Positions 16,970 to 25,954 of a stretch of 64,000 nt of DNA are shown in pieces; the first letter of the stretch is position 1, and every line of letters begins with the position of its first letter. A program made the translations under genes and the position numbers. The DNA comes from Brevundimonas terrae (GTDB taxonomy: Bacteria; Pseudomonadota; Alphaproteobacteria; Caulobacterales; Caulobacteraceae): positions 1-64,000 of the forward strand of contig NZ_JAASQT010000003.1 in assembly GCF_011761985.1 (NCBI RefSeq), given 5' to 3'. Under the pieces are notes generated by a model that saw only the letters and a list, made by a program, of their open reading frames with translations, did no database searches and had not been told where the DNA came from.

Positions 16970-19291
16970 ATGAATCGCCTACCCGCTTTGGCCGCGCTGC
17001 TAATGTGCAGCGTCGCACCCTTGGCCATAGCGCCATTTCTCGCCACGCCAGCCTTTGCAGAGGCTACGGCTAACACCCGTGAAGCTGTTCCCGCGTCGGT
17101 TTATGCCCGTGCTGAGGCCGTCCTGCCCCAGCATATTGACGAGTTGATCTTTGGCCTCAGCGTCCGCCCGCAATGGATTGGCGACAGTGCCGACTTCTGG
17201 TTTGAACGCCATACCGCGCAAGGTCGCGACTATGTGCGTGTTAATCCGGTGTCCGGCCAAACCGCCCCCCTGTTCGATCACGATCTTCTGGTATCGCGAC
17301 TGGCTGCGGCGTCGGGCAAACCACTGTCCCCCCAGGATTTGCGCCTGACCAACCTGAATCTGAACGCACAAACAGGTGCCCTCGAATTCAGCCACGACGG
17401 AAAAAAATGGCGTTTCGATCCAGCCCAAGCCACGCTTGAAACCCCTTCCGAAGCCGACAAGGGCAAGGTATCGCCTGATGGCCGCTGGAGAGCAGAGGTT
17501 CGCAATGGCGACCTGTTCATCGTCTCTGTCGCTGACGGCAGTGAACGCAGACTGACACAGGACGGAGCCACGTCCCCCTATGCCACACCGCTCATCAACC
17601 TGAAGACCATGGCCGCACAGGGCACTTCCCAGCCCGAAACCGCGCCAATGGTGATCTGGTCACCGGATTCTCGCCGGATCGCCACCTACCGCATCAACCG
17701 GTCTGCAGCACGCCACCTATCACTGGTCCAGTCCTCGCCCAAAGATGGCGGCCCGCCACGGGTACTGGACTATATCTACCCCCTCACCGGCGACACAGAT
17801 ATTCCGACCTCCGAAGGCCTGATCTTCGAGATCGAATCCGGCCAGCGCACGGCCATGCAGACCCCGCCACGCCCCGTCCTGTACTATGGCGGCCCATGGT
17901 ATGAATGGAGTGCCGACAGCAAGGCCGTTTTCGAGCGCCAGCCTGATCGCGGCTATGGCGCATTAAGGCTCAACCGCATCGAGGCCGATACCGGTCAGGC
18001 ACAACAACTGACCGTGGACACCTCCGACACCTATGTCGATTTCTACGGCCACTTCTGGACCTATGACGACAAGTCGGGCACCCATTTCTGGAGCGCCGAT
18101 CCAGACGGCTTTGCCCATATCTATGCCATCAATGCGCAGACTGGCGCACGCCGCCAACTGACCTCCGGCAACTGGCGCGCCCGCACTGTTGCAGGCACAG
18201 ATCACAAGGCCGGACGGGTTCTGATCGTGGGCTCGGGCCGCGAAGACGGGCGTGACCCCTATCTGCGCCATCTCTATTCGGTGCCGAGCAATGGTGGCCA
18301 GATCCGGCTTTTGACCCCCGAACCTATGGACCATGATGTTTCCGTTTCGCCTGACGGTCGCTTCTTCGTGGACAATATGTCGACCATCGACCAACCGACA
18401 CGCTCGGTCCTGCGCCGCAGCAGCGACGGTCGCATTGTTATGGAATTGGGTCGTGCCGATATCAGCGCCTATCTGGCCGCCGGTTATCGCCTGCCCGAGC
18501 CATTCCAGACCGTGGCGGCAGACGGTGTGACCCCGATCTACGGGGCCATTTTCAAGCCCGCCGATTTTGACCCTGCCAAACGCTATCCGGTGATCGAGGA
18601 CATCTATACCGGCCCGCACTATGTCATGACGCCCAAATCCTTCGAGGCCGCCATGACGGGGCGTAATGCCAATGCTGTGGCCCAGATCGGCGTGATTGCC
18701 GTCACCATCGACGGGCGCGGCACGTGGGGCCGCTCGCGGGCCTTCCAGCAGGTCGCCTACAAGAACCTGCACGCTGTGGGTCTGGATGACCATATTGCCG
18801 GTATCCGTGACGTTGCCTCGCGCAATCCGTGGATGGATACCAGTCACGTCGGCATCTATGGCTTCTCGGCAGGCGGCTATGATGTCGTTCGCGCCATGAC
18901 CCGCCGTCCGGACTTCTACAAGGTTGGTGTTACAGCCTCGGGCAACCACGATAACCGTCTCGACAAGGCCACGTGGAACGAACAGTGGATGGGGACCGAA
19001 CTGGGCCCGCTCTACGACGAGAACTCCAACATTACATGGGCCCCCAAGCTGGAAGGCCGCCTGATGGTGGCGCATGGTGAACTGGACGAAAATGTGCCGC
19101 CTCTGGCTTCGCTAAGGCTGGCCGACGCGCTCATCAAGGCGAACAAAGACTTCGAGTTCATGATGGTGCCAAACGCCGACCACTTCCTTGATGCCGTGCC
19201 CTATTACCAGCGCCGCCGCTGGGACTTCTTCGTGCGAGAACTGCTGCATCAGACACCACCGGACGCCTATCCGATGCGTCCATTCGACTGA
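16970..19291 (+). CDS. Secreted DPP-IV-like S9 family prolyl peptidase
   Basis: The 773-residue protein has a signal peptide (LPALAALLMCSVAPLAIAPF...AFA), an eight-bladed-propeller DPP-IV N-terminal domain (VSPDGRWRAEVRNGDLFIV, APMVIWSPDSRRIATYRI) and an alpha/beta-hydrolase peptidase domain. The catalytic triad is Ser633 (GFSAGG), Asp706 (HGELDENVPP) and His738 (NADHFLD). The nucleophile motif is GFSAGG where classic DPP-IV has GWSYGG. DPP-IV-type enzymes release N-terminal X-Pro dipeptides. In the periplasm this would feed the POT transporter and the M24 peptidases. The Shine-Dalgarno is strong. The gene is divergent from the reductase operon and probably under site E. Confidence 0.92.
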   Translation: MNRLPALAALLMCSVAPLAIAPFLATPAFAEATANTREAVPASVYARAEAVLPQHIDELIFGLSVRPQWIGDSADFWFERHTAQGRDYVRVNPVSGQTAPLFDHDLLVSRLAAASGKPLSPQDLRLTNLNLNAQTGALEFSHDGKKWRFDPAQATLETPSEADKGKVSPDGRWRAEVRNGDLFIVSVADGSERRLTQDGATSPYATPLINLKTMAAQGTSQPETAPMVIWSPDSRRIATYRINRSAARHLSLVQSSPKDGGPPRVLDYIYPLTGDTDIPTSEGLIFEIESGQRTAMQTPPRPVLYYGGPWYEWSADSKAVFERQPDRGYGALRLNRIEADTGQAQQLTVDTSDTYVDFYGHFWTYDDKSGTHFWSADPDGFAHIYAINAQTGARRQLTSGNWRARTVAGTDHKAGRVLIVGSGREDGRDPYLRHLYSVPSNGGQIRLLTPEPMDHDVSVSPDGRFFVDNMSTIDQPTRSVLRRSSDGRIVMELGRADISAYLAAGYRLPEPFQTVAADGVTPIYGAIFKPADFDPAKRYPVIEDIYTGPHYVMTPKSFEAAMTGRNANAVAQIGVIAVTIDGRGTWGRSRAFQQVAYKNLHAVGLDDHIAGIRDVASRNPWMDTSHVGIYGFSAGGYDVVRAMTRRPDFYKVGVTASGNHDNRLDKATWNEQWMGTELGPLYDENSNITWAPKLEGRLMVAHGELDENVPPLASLRLADALIKANKDFEFMMVPNADHFLDAVPYYQRRRWDFFVRELLHQTPPDAYPMRPFD

Positions 19292-19312
19292 TTGCGACAT
19301 CAACAAACAGAG

Positions 19313-19340
19313 AAAGGCGAGCCTCACGGCTCGCCTTTTT
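19313..19340 (+). terminator. Terminator after S9 peptidase
   Basis: An 11-bp stem AAAGGCGAGCC / GGCTCGCCTTT with a TCAC loop is followed by more T residues. Confidence 0.85.
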
Positions 19341-19364
19341 CATGTCCGCAACACGCACAAAAAA

Positions 19365-19388
19365 GGGAGCAGCCTTACGACTGCTCCC
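19365..19388 (-). terminator. Terminator of the TonB receptor gene
   Basis: GGGAGCAG / CTGCTCCC forms an 8-bp stem. On the minus strand it is followed by a T-run (TTTTTT), so it ends the receptor gene whose stop is at 19413. Confidence 0.8.
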
Positions 19389-19412
19389 ACAAGTTTTAGC
19401 TTCAGGAGGGGA

Positions 19413-22334
19413 TCAGTTTCCGAAACGCCATTTGGCACCGAGGAAGTAGAAACGACCGATTAGATCGTCCATGCCCAGATTGCCCCGCGCCGTCGTCGGG
19501 TGGTCACGCGGGCCTTCGTCGAACACATTGCGGATGCCCGCCGTGAAGCGAACATTCATAGGCGTATCAATCGCCACCGACAGGTCGTGGTACCAGATCG
19601 ACGGGATGTTGTAGTAGCTGCCGATATCCTCTGCCGGATTCAGCAGATCATTATTGGTGACCGTTTCGCCGACATAACGGCTGGACCAGTTCACCTGCAT
19701 ATTGCCCTTGTAATAGGTGGCATTGACCATGCCGCGCAGGTCCGGATTTCCAGCCTCGCCCGCATCATCAAAAGCCGTTTCCTCGCCGGTCGCCAGATCG
19801 CGGTCGATGAAGGTGTTATGCTTCAGATACGAAGCCACACCTTGCAGACGGATACGACCCAGATCGCCTTCACGGCGCAGAAGGTCAGAAAGCTCGGCAT
19901 GGTAGGTCGCTTCGAAATCGACGCCCTCCACCTCGAAGGAAGCGACGTTGATATAGCTGTCGCGCACCTCATAGATATTGCCGTCCGGTTTGCGGGTCAG
20001 CATGCTGCAGAACTGGTTGTCGAGCGACGGCAGATCCACACAGTTGTTTACCGTCTGCTGGGCCCCGATCCGGTCGATGCCTCCGTCCAGCTTGATGTTG
20101 TAGTAGTCTGCCGAGAAGGCAAAGCCCGGCAGGAAGCGCGGACGGATCACCGCACCGACCGTCATCGTATCGGCTTCTTCGACGTTCAGATCGGGATTAC
20201 CCGTGCTGAACACCAGTGTTGTCATACGACGGGTATTGGGGTCCCAGCTCACCGGATCAAAGCCCAGTGCCGCACAGTTGGCACGACGGTTCGGCGTGCC
20301 GCTGTCCAGCAGGTTCGGGTCGCAAGGATCGCTCAGGCCCGAAGCACCGCGACTGCCCGGATTGAACATCTCGCCCAGCGAAGGAGCCCGCACCGCCGTC
20401 GCCTTGGTAACCCTGAAACGGATATCGGGGATCGGTGCCCACGAACCGGCCAGCTTCCATGAATCGACCGAGCCCGCGCGTTCATATTTGGAAACGCGAT
20501 AGGCACCTTCCAACTCTACCGAATAAGCAAAGGGCTTGTCGCGCACGACCGGCACCAGAACCTCGGCGAAAGCCTCGCTCACATCATTCGACTTGCTGAT
20601 GGGAGAAAACTGGCTGCCAAAGAAGCCCTCGGCATTTTCCCAAACCGATGACGGGCGGAAATCGATCTCGTCCTTGCGATACTCGGCACCTGCCGAAAAC
20701 TTCACGGCTCCGGCCGGAAGCTGGAACAGATCACCGGCGATCAGGCCTTGCAGCATGGTCTGGCTGGTATCCGTCGTAGAGCTATGGTTCACACGGATAT
20801 AGTCTACGGCGGCGGCAGAAATCGTGCCCTGACCAAAGATGTTGACCGGCACACAGCCTCGCGCGCGGGCCTCGACACTGCGACAGACAGCCTCCCCGCT
20901 TATCGGATCAAGGATCGCATCCGATGCCTCGAACCAACGGGGGTCCAGACGGTCATTCAGGTTATGGTTCGTGGTTTTCGACTTGCCGTACTCAAATACA
21001 GCCGACCACTTCCAAGTGTCACCGAACTCTCCTTCAAGGCCAGTCGCAAGGCTGTAATACTGGCGATCCATGTCGGTGCCGCGCATGCCGAACTCGTCAT
21101 GCGAGCGGGCATAATACATCGAGTCCTCGCCCGCTGCGATCAGACCATCCCGTACTGCCGTTGGCATGAAGGGGTTGTCGATCGAAACACTGGTGCTCCA
21201 GGAATCGAACACCGCGCTGATACGGTCACGGGCCGTGATATCGGCGAAAATAAATTCACCGAACAACTTCAGCTTGTCATTCAGTTGGTAGTCCGCCTTG
21301 GCATAGACATTGGTACGCTCCAGCGGAGCTACCAATGTATCGGCGTCCTGACGCCCGCCCTCGCCCTGGGAATAGCTGCCGTCGATCACGCCGCGATCGC
21401 CTACATTCAAGGGACGGAAGGTCTGGCTGGCGGAATCAAAAATCACATCCGTCCATGTGCCGTTCGGCCCGAACGGCAGATTGCCGGTCGGTGTCCCCAG
21501 CGCGAAGTAGGCAAAGCTAAGATCGCGTAGCGGAATGCGGGCAGGAATGCCGTCATTCGGGCCTGTATTCGCAGGATTGGAGACGAAGCCATAACGCGTG
21601 CCCAAACCACGGTCACCGCGCGTTAAGCCGCCCGTCTCTGTGCGGCTCATATGCAGGACCGCATTACCGCGATCATAGTTTACCCCGGCCGTCAGACCAT
21701 AGGTCAGGGTGTCATAGGTACCGCCCTCGTCGGAACCGTACTGGAGTTGAGCTTCAACACCGTCGAAGTCATCCTTGAGGATCAGGTTCACCACGCCAGC
21801 AACAGCATCTGCGCCGTAAACCGCCGATGTGCCACCGGTCTGAACCTCGACACGCTGCACCAATGCCGCCGGAATATTTCCGAGATCAAAGGCCAGGAAG
21901 TTTGAATCATCCGGTGTGCCAGCCCGTCTGCGGCCATTCACCAGCGTCAGGGTGCGACGCACCCCCAGATTCCGCAAATTGACCTGATTCAGTCCAATAT
22001 TGCCAAAGCTATAGCTGGTATTGGCATTCGACAAACCCGTCGCGACCTGCGGCATTTCGTTGAGAATGTCCGCCACGTTCACAATGGCCTTGGCCTCAAG
22101 CAGTTCGGCCGTCAGAGCCATGGTCGGCGTCGGCGCGTCAAGCCCGCTACGCTGCAATCGCGAGCCGGTCACGACAATCTCGCCGACCTGCGTCACTGCG
22201 CTCTCTTGAGCCGGTTGGTCTTGCGCATAGGCCGCCAGCGGAGCCGCCAATGCGAGTATGCTGACACTGGCTGCGAGTACTCCCCTACCGCGCGTCAGTG
22301 CCCCTTCCCTTCGTACCGATACCACTTTCATCAT
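19413..22334 (-). CDS. TonB-dependent outer-membrane receptor
   Basis: This 973-residue receptor has a signal peptide (VLAASVSILALAAPLAAYAQ), a TonB-box-like segment (GEIVVTGSRLQRSG), the plug domain (NLRNLGVRRTLTLVNGRRR, VEVQTGGTSAVYGADAVAGVVNLI) and a 22-strand barrel ending near YFLGAKWRFGN. It belongs to the receptor group that carries peptides or oligomers in Caulobacterales and sphingomonads, rather than a siderophore group. Together with the S9 peptidase, the POT and the M24 genes it likely brings Pro/Hyp-rich peptides across the outer membrane. A GTATAC-type site at 22363 lies about 30 bp upstream. The start at 22334 or the next ATG at 22331 follows GGGAGGGG. Confidence 0.9.
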   Translation of the reverse strand: MMKVVSVRREGALTRGRGVLAASVSILALAAPLAAYAQDQPAQESAVTQVGEIVVTGSRLQRSGLDAPTPTMALTAELLEAKAIVNVADILNEMPQVATGLSNANTSYSFGNIGLNQVNLRNLGVRRTLTLVNGRRRAGTPDDSNFLAFDLGNIPAALVQRVEVQTGGTSAVYGADAVAGVVNLILKDDFDGVEAQLQYGSDEGGTYDTLTYGLTAGVNYDRGNAVLHMSRTETGGLTRGDRGLGTRYGFVSNPANTGPNDGIPARIPLRDLSFAYFALGTPTGNLPFGPNGTWTDVIFDSASQTFRPLNVGDRGVIDGSYSQGEGGRQDADTLVAPLERTNVYAKADYQLNDKLKLFGEFIFADITARDRISAVFDSWSTSVSIDNPFMPTAVRDGLIAAGEDSMYYARSHDEFGMRGTDMDRQYYSLATGLEGEFGDTWKWSAVFEYGKSKTTNHNLNDRLDPRWFEASDAILDPISGEAVCRSVEARARGCVPVNIFGQGTISAAAVDYIRVNHSSTTDTSQTMLQGLIAGDLFQLPAGAVKFSAGAEYRKDEIDFRPSSVWENAEGFFGSQFSPISKSNDVSEAFAEVLVPVVRDKPFAYSVELEGAYRVSKYERAGSVDSWKLAGSWAPIPDIRFRVTKATAVRAPSLGEMFNPGSRGASGLSDPCDPNLLDSGTPNRRANCAALGFDPVSWDPNTRRMTTLVFSTGNPDLNVEEADTMTVGAVIRPRFLPGFAFSADYYNIKLDGGIDRIGAQQTVNNCVDLPSLDNQFCSMLTRKPDGNIYEVRDSYINVASFEVEGVDFEATYHAELSDLLRREGDLGRIRLQGVASYLKHNTFIDRDLATGEETAFDDAGEAGNPDLRGMVNATYYKGNMQVNWSSRYVGETVTNNDLLNPAEDIGSYYNIPSIWYHDLSVAIDTPMNVRFTAGIRNVFDEGPRDHPTTARGNLGMDDLIGRFYFLGAKWRFGN

Positions 22335-22362
22335 TACCCCTCCCTAGGGCAGAAAAAGATAC

Positions 22363-22370
22363 CGTATACG
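22363..22370. promoter_or_regulatory. GTATAC-type operator, site F
   Basis: CGTATACG (perfect 8-bp core, wider context ACCGTATACGATAT) lies 29 bp upstream of the TonB receptor start. Its minus-strand context TATATCGTATACGG matches sites C and D. Confidence 0.6.
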
Positions 22371-22391
22371 ATATACCGATGAAATCCACCC

Positions 22392-22574
22392 TTACAAGAC
22401 AATCAAATCGGTTCTGATATGTTGGTGCTGCCAGGTTAAATGAGCGCAGTTGAAAGCCTCGGCCCTGCTCATTTTCAGACAACAGCCACCGTCCAACCGG
22501 TATCCGTTCCGGCACGAAAGCGGCAGGCTTTGCCGGCGCGCTAGGAAATCTTCCAGTTCATCGGCAGTGGTCAT
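22392..22574 (-). CDS. Small protein with a DUF2924-like N terminus
   Basis: This frame of about 60 residues starts at an ATG with a strong Shine-Dalgarno (GAGGAGG, spacing about 6). It opens MTTADELEDFLAR, which resembles the start of the DUF2924 protein at 2452-2877 (MPAVDDELEVFLAS). After that the sequence (SLPLSCRNGYRLDGGCCL...) shows no family I recognise. Its promoter region contains a palindrome at 22634-22659 that is 21/26 identical to the one before the DUF2924 gene, at a nearly equal distance from the start codon. It may be the truncated relic of a second DUF2924-recombinase module or a small independent gene that uses the same operator. Confidence 0.45.
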   Translation of the reverse strand: MTTADELEDFLARRQSLPLSCRNGYRLDGGCCLKMSRAEAFNCAHLTWQHQHIRTDLIVL

Positions 22575-22633
22575 CGCTTCCTCCTCAAAGGAAACCCGCA
22601 CCGACGACAAAGACATCACCGGCCGCCTGAATT

Positions 22634-22659
22634 ATAAATGATTAAATTCAGTCATTTAT
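22634..22659. promoter_or_regulatory. Palindrome shared with the DUF2924 promoter
   Basis: An 8-bp inverted repeat ATAAATGA / TCATTTAT with a 10-bp spacer, in AT-rich DNA about 73 bp (centre) upstream of the small gene's start. By alignment 21 of 26 positions match 2943-2968. The rest of the interval 22660-22800 shows nothing I can name. Confidence 0.55.
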
Positions 22660-22800
22660 GTAGAAAAATGAAAACTATATGAGCGGTATCGCTCCACCAC
22701 ATCAGCAGCACCGCCTGAAAATGGCTAAGTCTTAAACTGTGCACTGCTGTTAGAAGCCCCTATTCCCGCCTTTTCCGCTCTGATATGGAATTACATCGGA

Positions 22801-25800
22801 ATGCGAAATGGGGAAATCGTGTTGAAAAACAATCTGATGTTGGCAGCTTCGGCATGGTTGTTAAGCACAACAGCCATGGCAGGCGAAACGATCTTGCGTG
22901 CCCCTGCGCCCGACTGGATTCCGGCTGTGGCACCTCATCTGTCCAACAGGCCCGACAGCCCGTCTCAGCACGTTCGCTATGAAGTTCTCGAAAACCATAC
23001 GCGCGCCTTCGGTACCCATACAGAAACCTATGTTCGCATGCGTTTGCGCGTGTTGTCGCCCTTGGGTTTGCAACAGGCTTCGCAATTGGGACTGGAATGG
23101 AATCCGGCCCTGCAGACCCCTACCGTTCACCACGCCCAAATCATTCGGTCTGGCGAAACCTCCGACATTCTGGAAAAGGCCGACTTTACCATTCTGCGTC
23201 GCGAAGCAGCACTTGAGCAGTCGCTGCAAATCAATGGCTTACTGACCGGCGTACTAGTGAACCCCGACATCCGCGTTGGCGACACGATCGACTTTGCCTA
23301 TTCGCTCCGCACGCAGTTCGATGTCTTCAGCAACCCGCTCGAAGCGCAAGTCTATTCCTATTCGCCGCTCCCTATTGATCTTGCTGCTACGTCAATCAGC
23401 TGGCCAGCTTCGATTAAGGTGCAAACCCGCGCCGGCCGCCACGCCAGTGTCCCTCCGATCACCCATCAGGGCGACTTCAACGAGCTGTCACTTCGCAAGA
23501 CTGATATTGAAGCCCAAACCTACCCGGACACCATCGCCCCCCGCTCTCTTCCGGATTACGCCTGGCAGATCAGCAGCTTCCCTCAATGGGGAACGATCGC
23601 GGAGCATATCCGCCCTGCCTATAATCAGGCCAGCACCCTGCCAGATGCCGCCGATCTGGTCGCGCATGTGGCGCGAATAAAGTCCGAACACACCTCGGCA
23701 GAAGCCCGCGCTCTTGCTGCGCTGCGACTGGTTCAGGACGAGGTGCGCTACATGGCACTGACGCTCGGCGAAGGTGGCTGGTTGCCTGTTACGGCCAGCG
23801 AAGTCTGGGCCAGCCGGCAAGGCGACTGCAAGGGTAAGACCGTGCTTTTGGTTGCTCTGTTAAGAGAACTAGGCATCGATGCGGTTCCCGTACTGGTGTC
23901 TTCGACGAACTCGCCGCTCGACAAATATCTGCCGATGGTCGGTGCGTTCGACCATGTGATCGTGAAGGCGCGCATCAACGGTGAGACCTATATGATGGAC
24001 GGCGCGCGTATTGGCGATCGCAGCCTGACGCCGGACGCCCCACTGGTTCACGAATATGTTCTGCCTATTGTAGAAAATGCCCGCCTTGAGCACATCCCGC
24101 TTAAGCTCCCGCCGCGCTCAAACGGTGGAATGCACATCGAGATCGATTTTTCCGATGGCATCTACAGCCCTGCGCGCGTCACATTGACCGAGATTAGCCG
24201 AGGCCACGGGGCCACTGAAATGCAGGCTGGTGTGGCTCAGGTTCCCGCCGCCGAACTTTCCCGCTGGTATGACGAGCGTTGGAGCAAGTTCCTGAAGGAT
24301 TACGGGCTGGTTTCTGACATCAAGAGCCAGTGGGAATACCAAGGCGATACCCACGAATTTACGGCCCGCGCGACGGCTAACATCACCTTCGACTGGAGCG
24401 ATGGGCCCGTAGATATCCCTCTGGCCCACGTGACGTGGAAAGGCTTTGAGGCGCACAAGGACGAGAACTTCAAGGATGCCGATTACGGCAAGAAATTCCC
24501 TAGCTCGTCATCATTCCGTACAACCGTCATCCTCCCAGAAGGTCAGGACGTTGTTGACCTATCGGTTCAGCCTTATGAGGTAGAGGCTGGTGCGACCCGC
24601 TATTTCCGTACCGTCCAGCGTAACGGCAACCGGCTGGAAACTGATCGTGGCTCGATCACACTGCGCCCCTATGCCACTGCGGCAGAAGTCCAGACCGAGC
24701 AGGCGGGCATGGACAGCTTCAAAGACTTGAAAGCCACAATGCAGGTGAAGCGAGGCTACACCCTGACTGCGACAGACCGCCAAACCCTGACAACGGCCCC
24801 CGAGGGCAATCCGGACGCTGCCCTTCGTCGTGGCTATGCCCTCAGCAACGAAAACGATTATGCGGGAGCCATCGCCCAGTTCGACGCCGCTATTGCAGGC
24901 TTTGCTTCACCCAATGCCAACGCCTTTGCCAATCGTGCACTGGTCTATCTGGCGATGAACGATCTGGAAAAGGCTCGCGCCGATATCGCGGCTGGCGAAG
25001 CCGCCGATCCGAACGATGCCATCCTGTTCCACGCCAAGGGACGTCTGGCCGAGATCGAGGAAGACGATCTTGAAGCCGTTCTGGCATTCACCGGCGCTAT
25101 GCGCTCATGGCCAGAGAACACCCACGCCCTTTATCGTCGTGCCGCTGCCTATGAGCGCATGGGCCAGTCTGCCCGTTCCCTCGCCGATCTAGAGCGGATT
25201 ACCACCCTGCAACCGCAAGACGATAAAGCCAAAGCTGTTCTGGCGACCCAACTGCTCAGAATGGGCCGCGCAGAACAGGCATACGCGCAGATAGATCTGG
25301 TGGCGCAGTCCATCGGTTATCCCGAAGCCAAGGTTCCGATGTTCATCAACATTGCACAGACTTTGGCCGCCAGCCTCAAGGACTCGGATCCCGCCAAGGC
25401 CGAGGCGGCCCTGACGAACGCCCTGTCGGTCGAAACCGACTTCCCTGCCCTGCTGATTGATCGCGCGGGCATCCGCGAGATACAGGGAAATAGTCAGGGT
25501 GCCGCCGCCGATATGGCGCGCTTCAAAGAGCTGACCCGCATCAATCTTGATGATCCTGCGCAGGCCTGTGTCTCACGGACGCTGTCCGGACATAGCCGCG
25601 ATGTCGCATTGGAAATGTGCGAAAAGGCTATTGAGGCAAAAGAGGATGATGCGGAGCTTCATATGCGGCGTGGATATCTGCTGTACATCCTGAACCGCGA
25701 AAGTGAGGCTCTGGGTGCCTATCGCCGGGCGACGGAACTCGACCCAACCAGCCAAAAAGCCAAATACGGTCTAGGCAAAATGCTCCACGACAACGGGCAA

Positions 25801-25902
25801 TCCGTTGAGGGTGATGCCCTCATGGCCGCAGCACTGAGTGCCGATCCCAAGGCCAACGAAGGCTACGACACAGCTATGCTCGAGGTTCGCGTCAGCGATT
25901 AA
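22801..25902 (+). CDS. DUF3857 / transglutaminase-like / TPR protein
   Basis: The protein of about 1030 residues has a signal peptide (LMLAASAWLLSTTAMAG), an N-terminal DUF3857 domain (HVRYEVLENHTRAFGTHTETYVRMRLRV as its opening), a transglutaminase-like domain with a Cys343-His385-Asp400 triad (GDCKGKT, FDHVIVK, MDGARIG) and a C-terminal series of TPR repeats (RRGYALSNENDYAGAIAQFD, AFANRALVYLAMNDLEKA, MRRGYLLYILNRESEALGAYRRA). It is probably periplasmic. The architecture is frequent in Caulobacterales and sphingomonads, but its substrate is unknown; peptide-linked or protease roles are suspected. ATG 22801 has a poor ribosome site, and GTG 22819 after GGGGA is an alternative. It stands alone, with no operon partner. 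Confidence 0.85.
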   Translation: MRNGEIVLKNNLMLAASAWLLSTTAMAGETILRAPAPDWIPAVAPHLSNRPDSPSQHVRYEVLENHTRAFGTHTETYVRMRLRVLSPLGLQQASQLGLEWNPALQTPTVHHAQIIRSGETSDILEKADFTILRREAALEQSLQINGLLTGVLVNPDIRVGDTIDFAYSLRTQFDVFSNPLEAQVYSYSPLPIDLAATSISWPASIKVQTRAGRHASVPPITHQGDFNELSLRKTDIEAQTYPDTIAPRSLPDYAWQISSFPQWGTIAEHIRPAYNQASTLPDAADLVAHVARIKSEHTSAEARALAALRLVQDEVRYMALTLGEGGWLPVTASEVWASRQGDCKGKTVLLVALLRELGIDAVPVLVSSTNSPLDKYLPMVGAFDHVIVKARINGETYMMDGARIGDRSLTPDAPLVHEYVLPIVENARLEHIPLKLPPRSNGGMHIEIDFSDGIYSPARVTLTEISRGHGATEMQAGVAQVPAAELSRWYDERWSKFLKDYGLVSDIKSQWEYQGDTHEFTARATANITFDWSDGPVDIPLAHVTWKGFEAHKDENFKDADYGKKFPSSSSFRTTVILPEGQDVVDLSVQPYEVEAGATRYFRTVQRNGNRLETDRGSITLRPYATAAEVQTEQAGMDSFKDLKATMQVKRGYTLTATDRQTLTTAPEGNPDAALRRGYALSNENDYAGAIAQFDAAIAGFASPNANAFANRALVYLAMNDLEKARADIAAGEAADPNDAILFHAKGRLAEIEEDDLEAVLAFTGAMRSWPENTHALYRRAAAYERMGQSARSLADLERITTLQPQDDKAKAVLATQLLRMGRAEQAYAQIDLVAQSIGYPEAKVPMFINIAQTLAASLKDSDPAKAEAALTNALSVETDFPALLIDRAGIREIQGNSQGAAADMARFKELTRINLDDPAQACVSRTLSGHSRDVALEMCEKAIEAKEDDAELHMRRGYLLYILNRESEALGAYRRATELDPTSQKAKYGLGKMLHDNGQSVEGDALMAAALSADPKANEGYDTAMLEVRVSD

Positions 25903-25954
25903 GCCGCATGATGGCCAAGGCCCCGAACCGTTGTGGTGATGATGCGCAGGTCCG

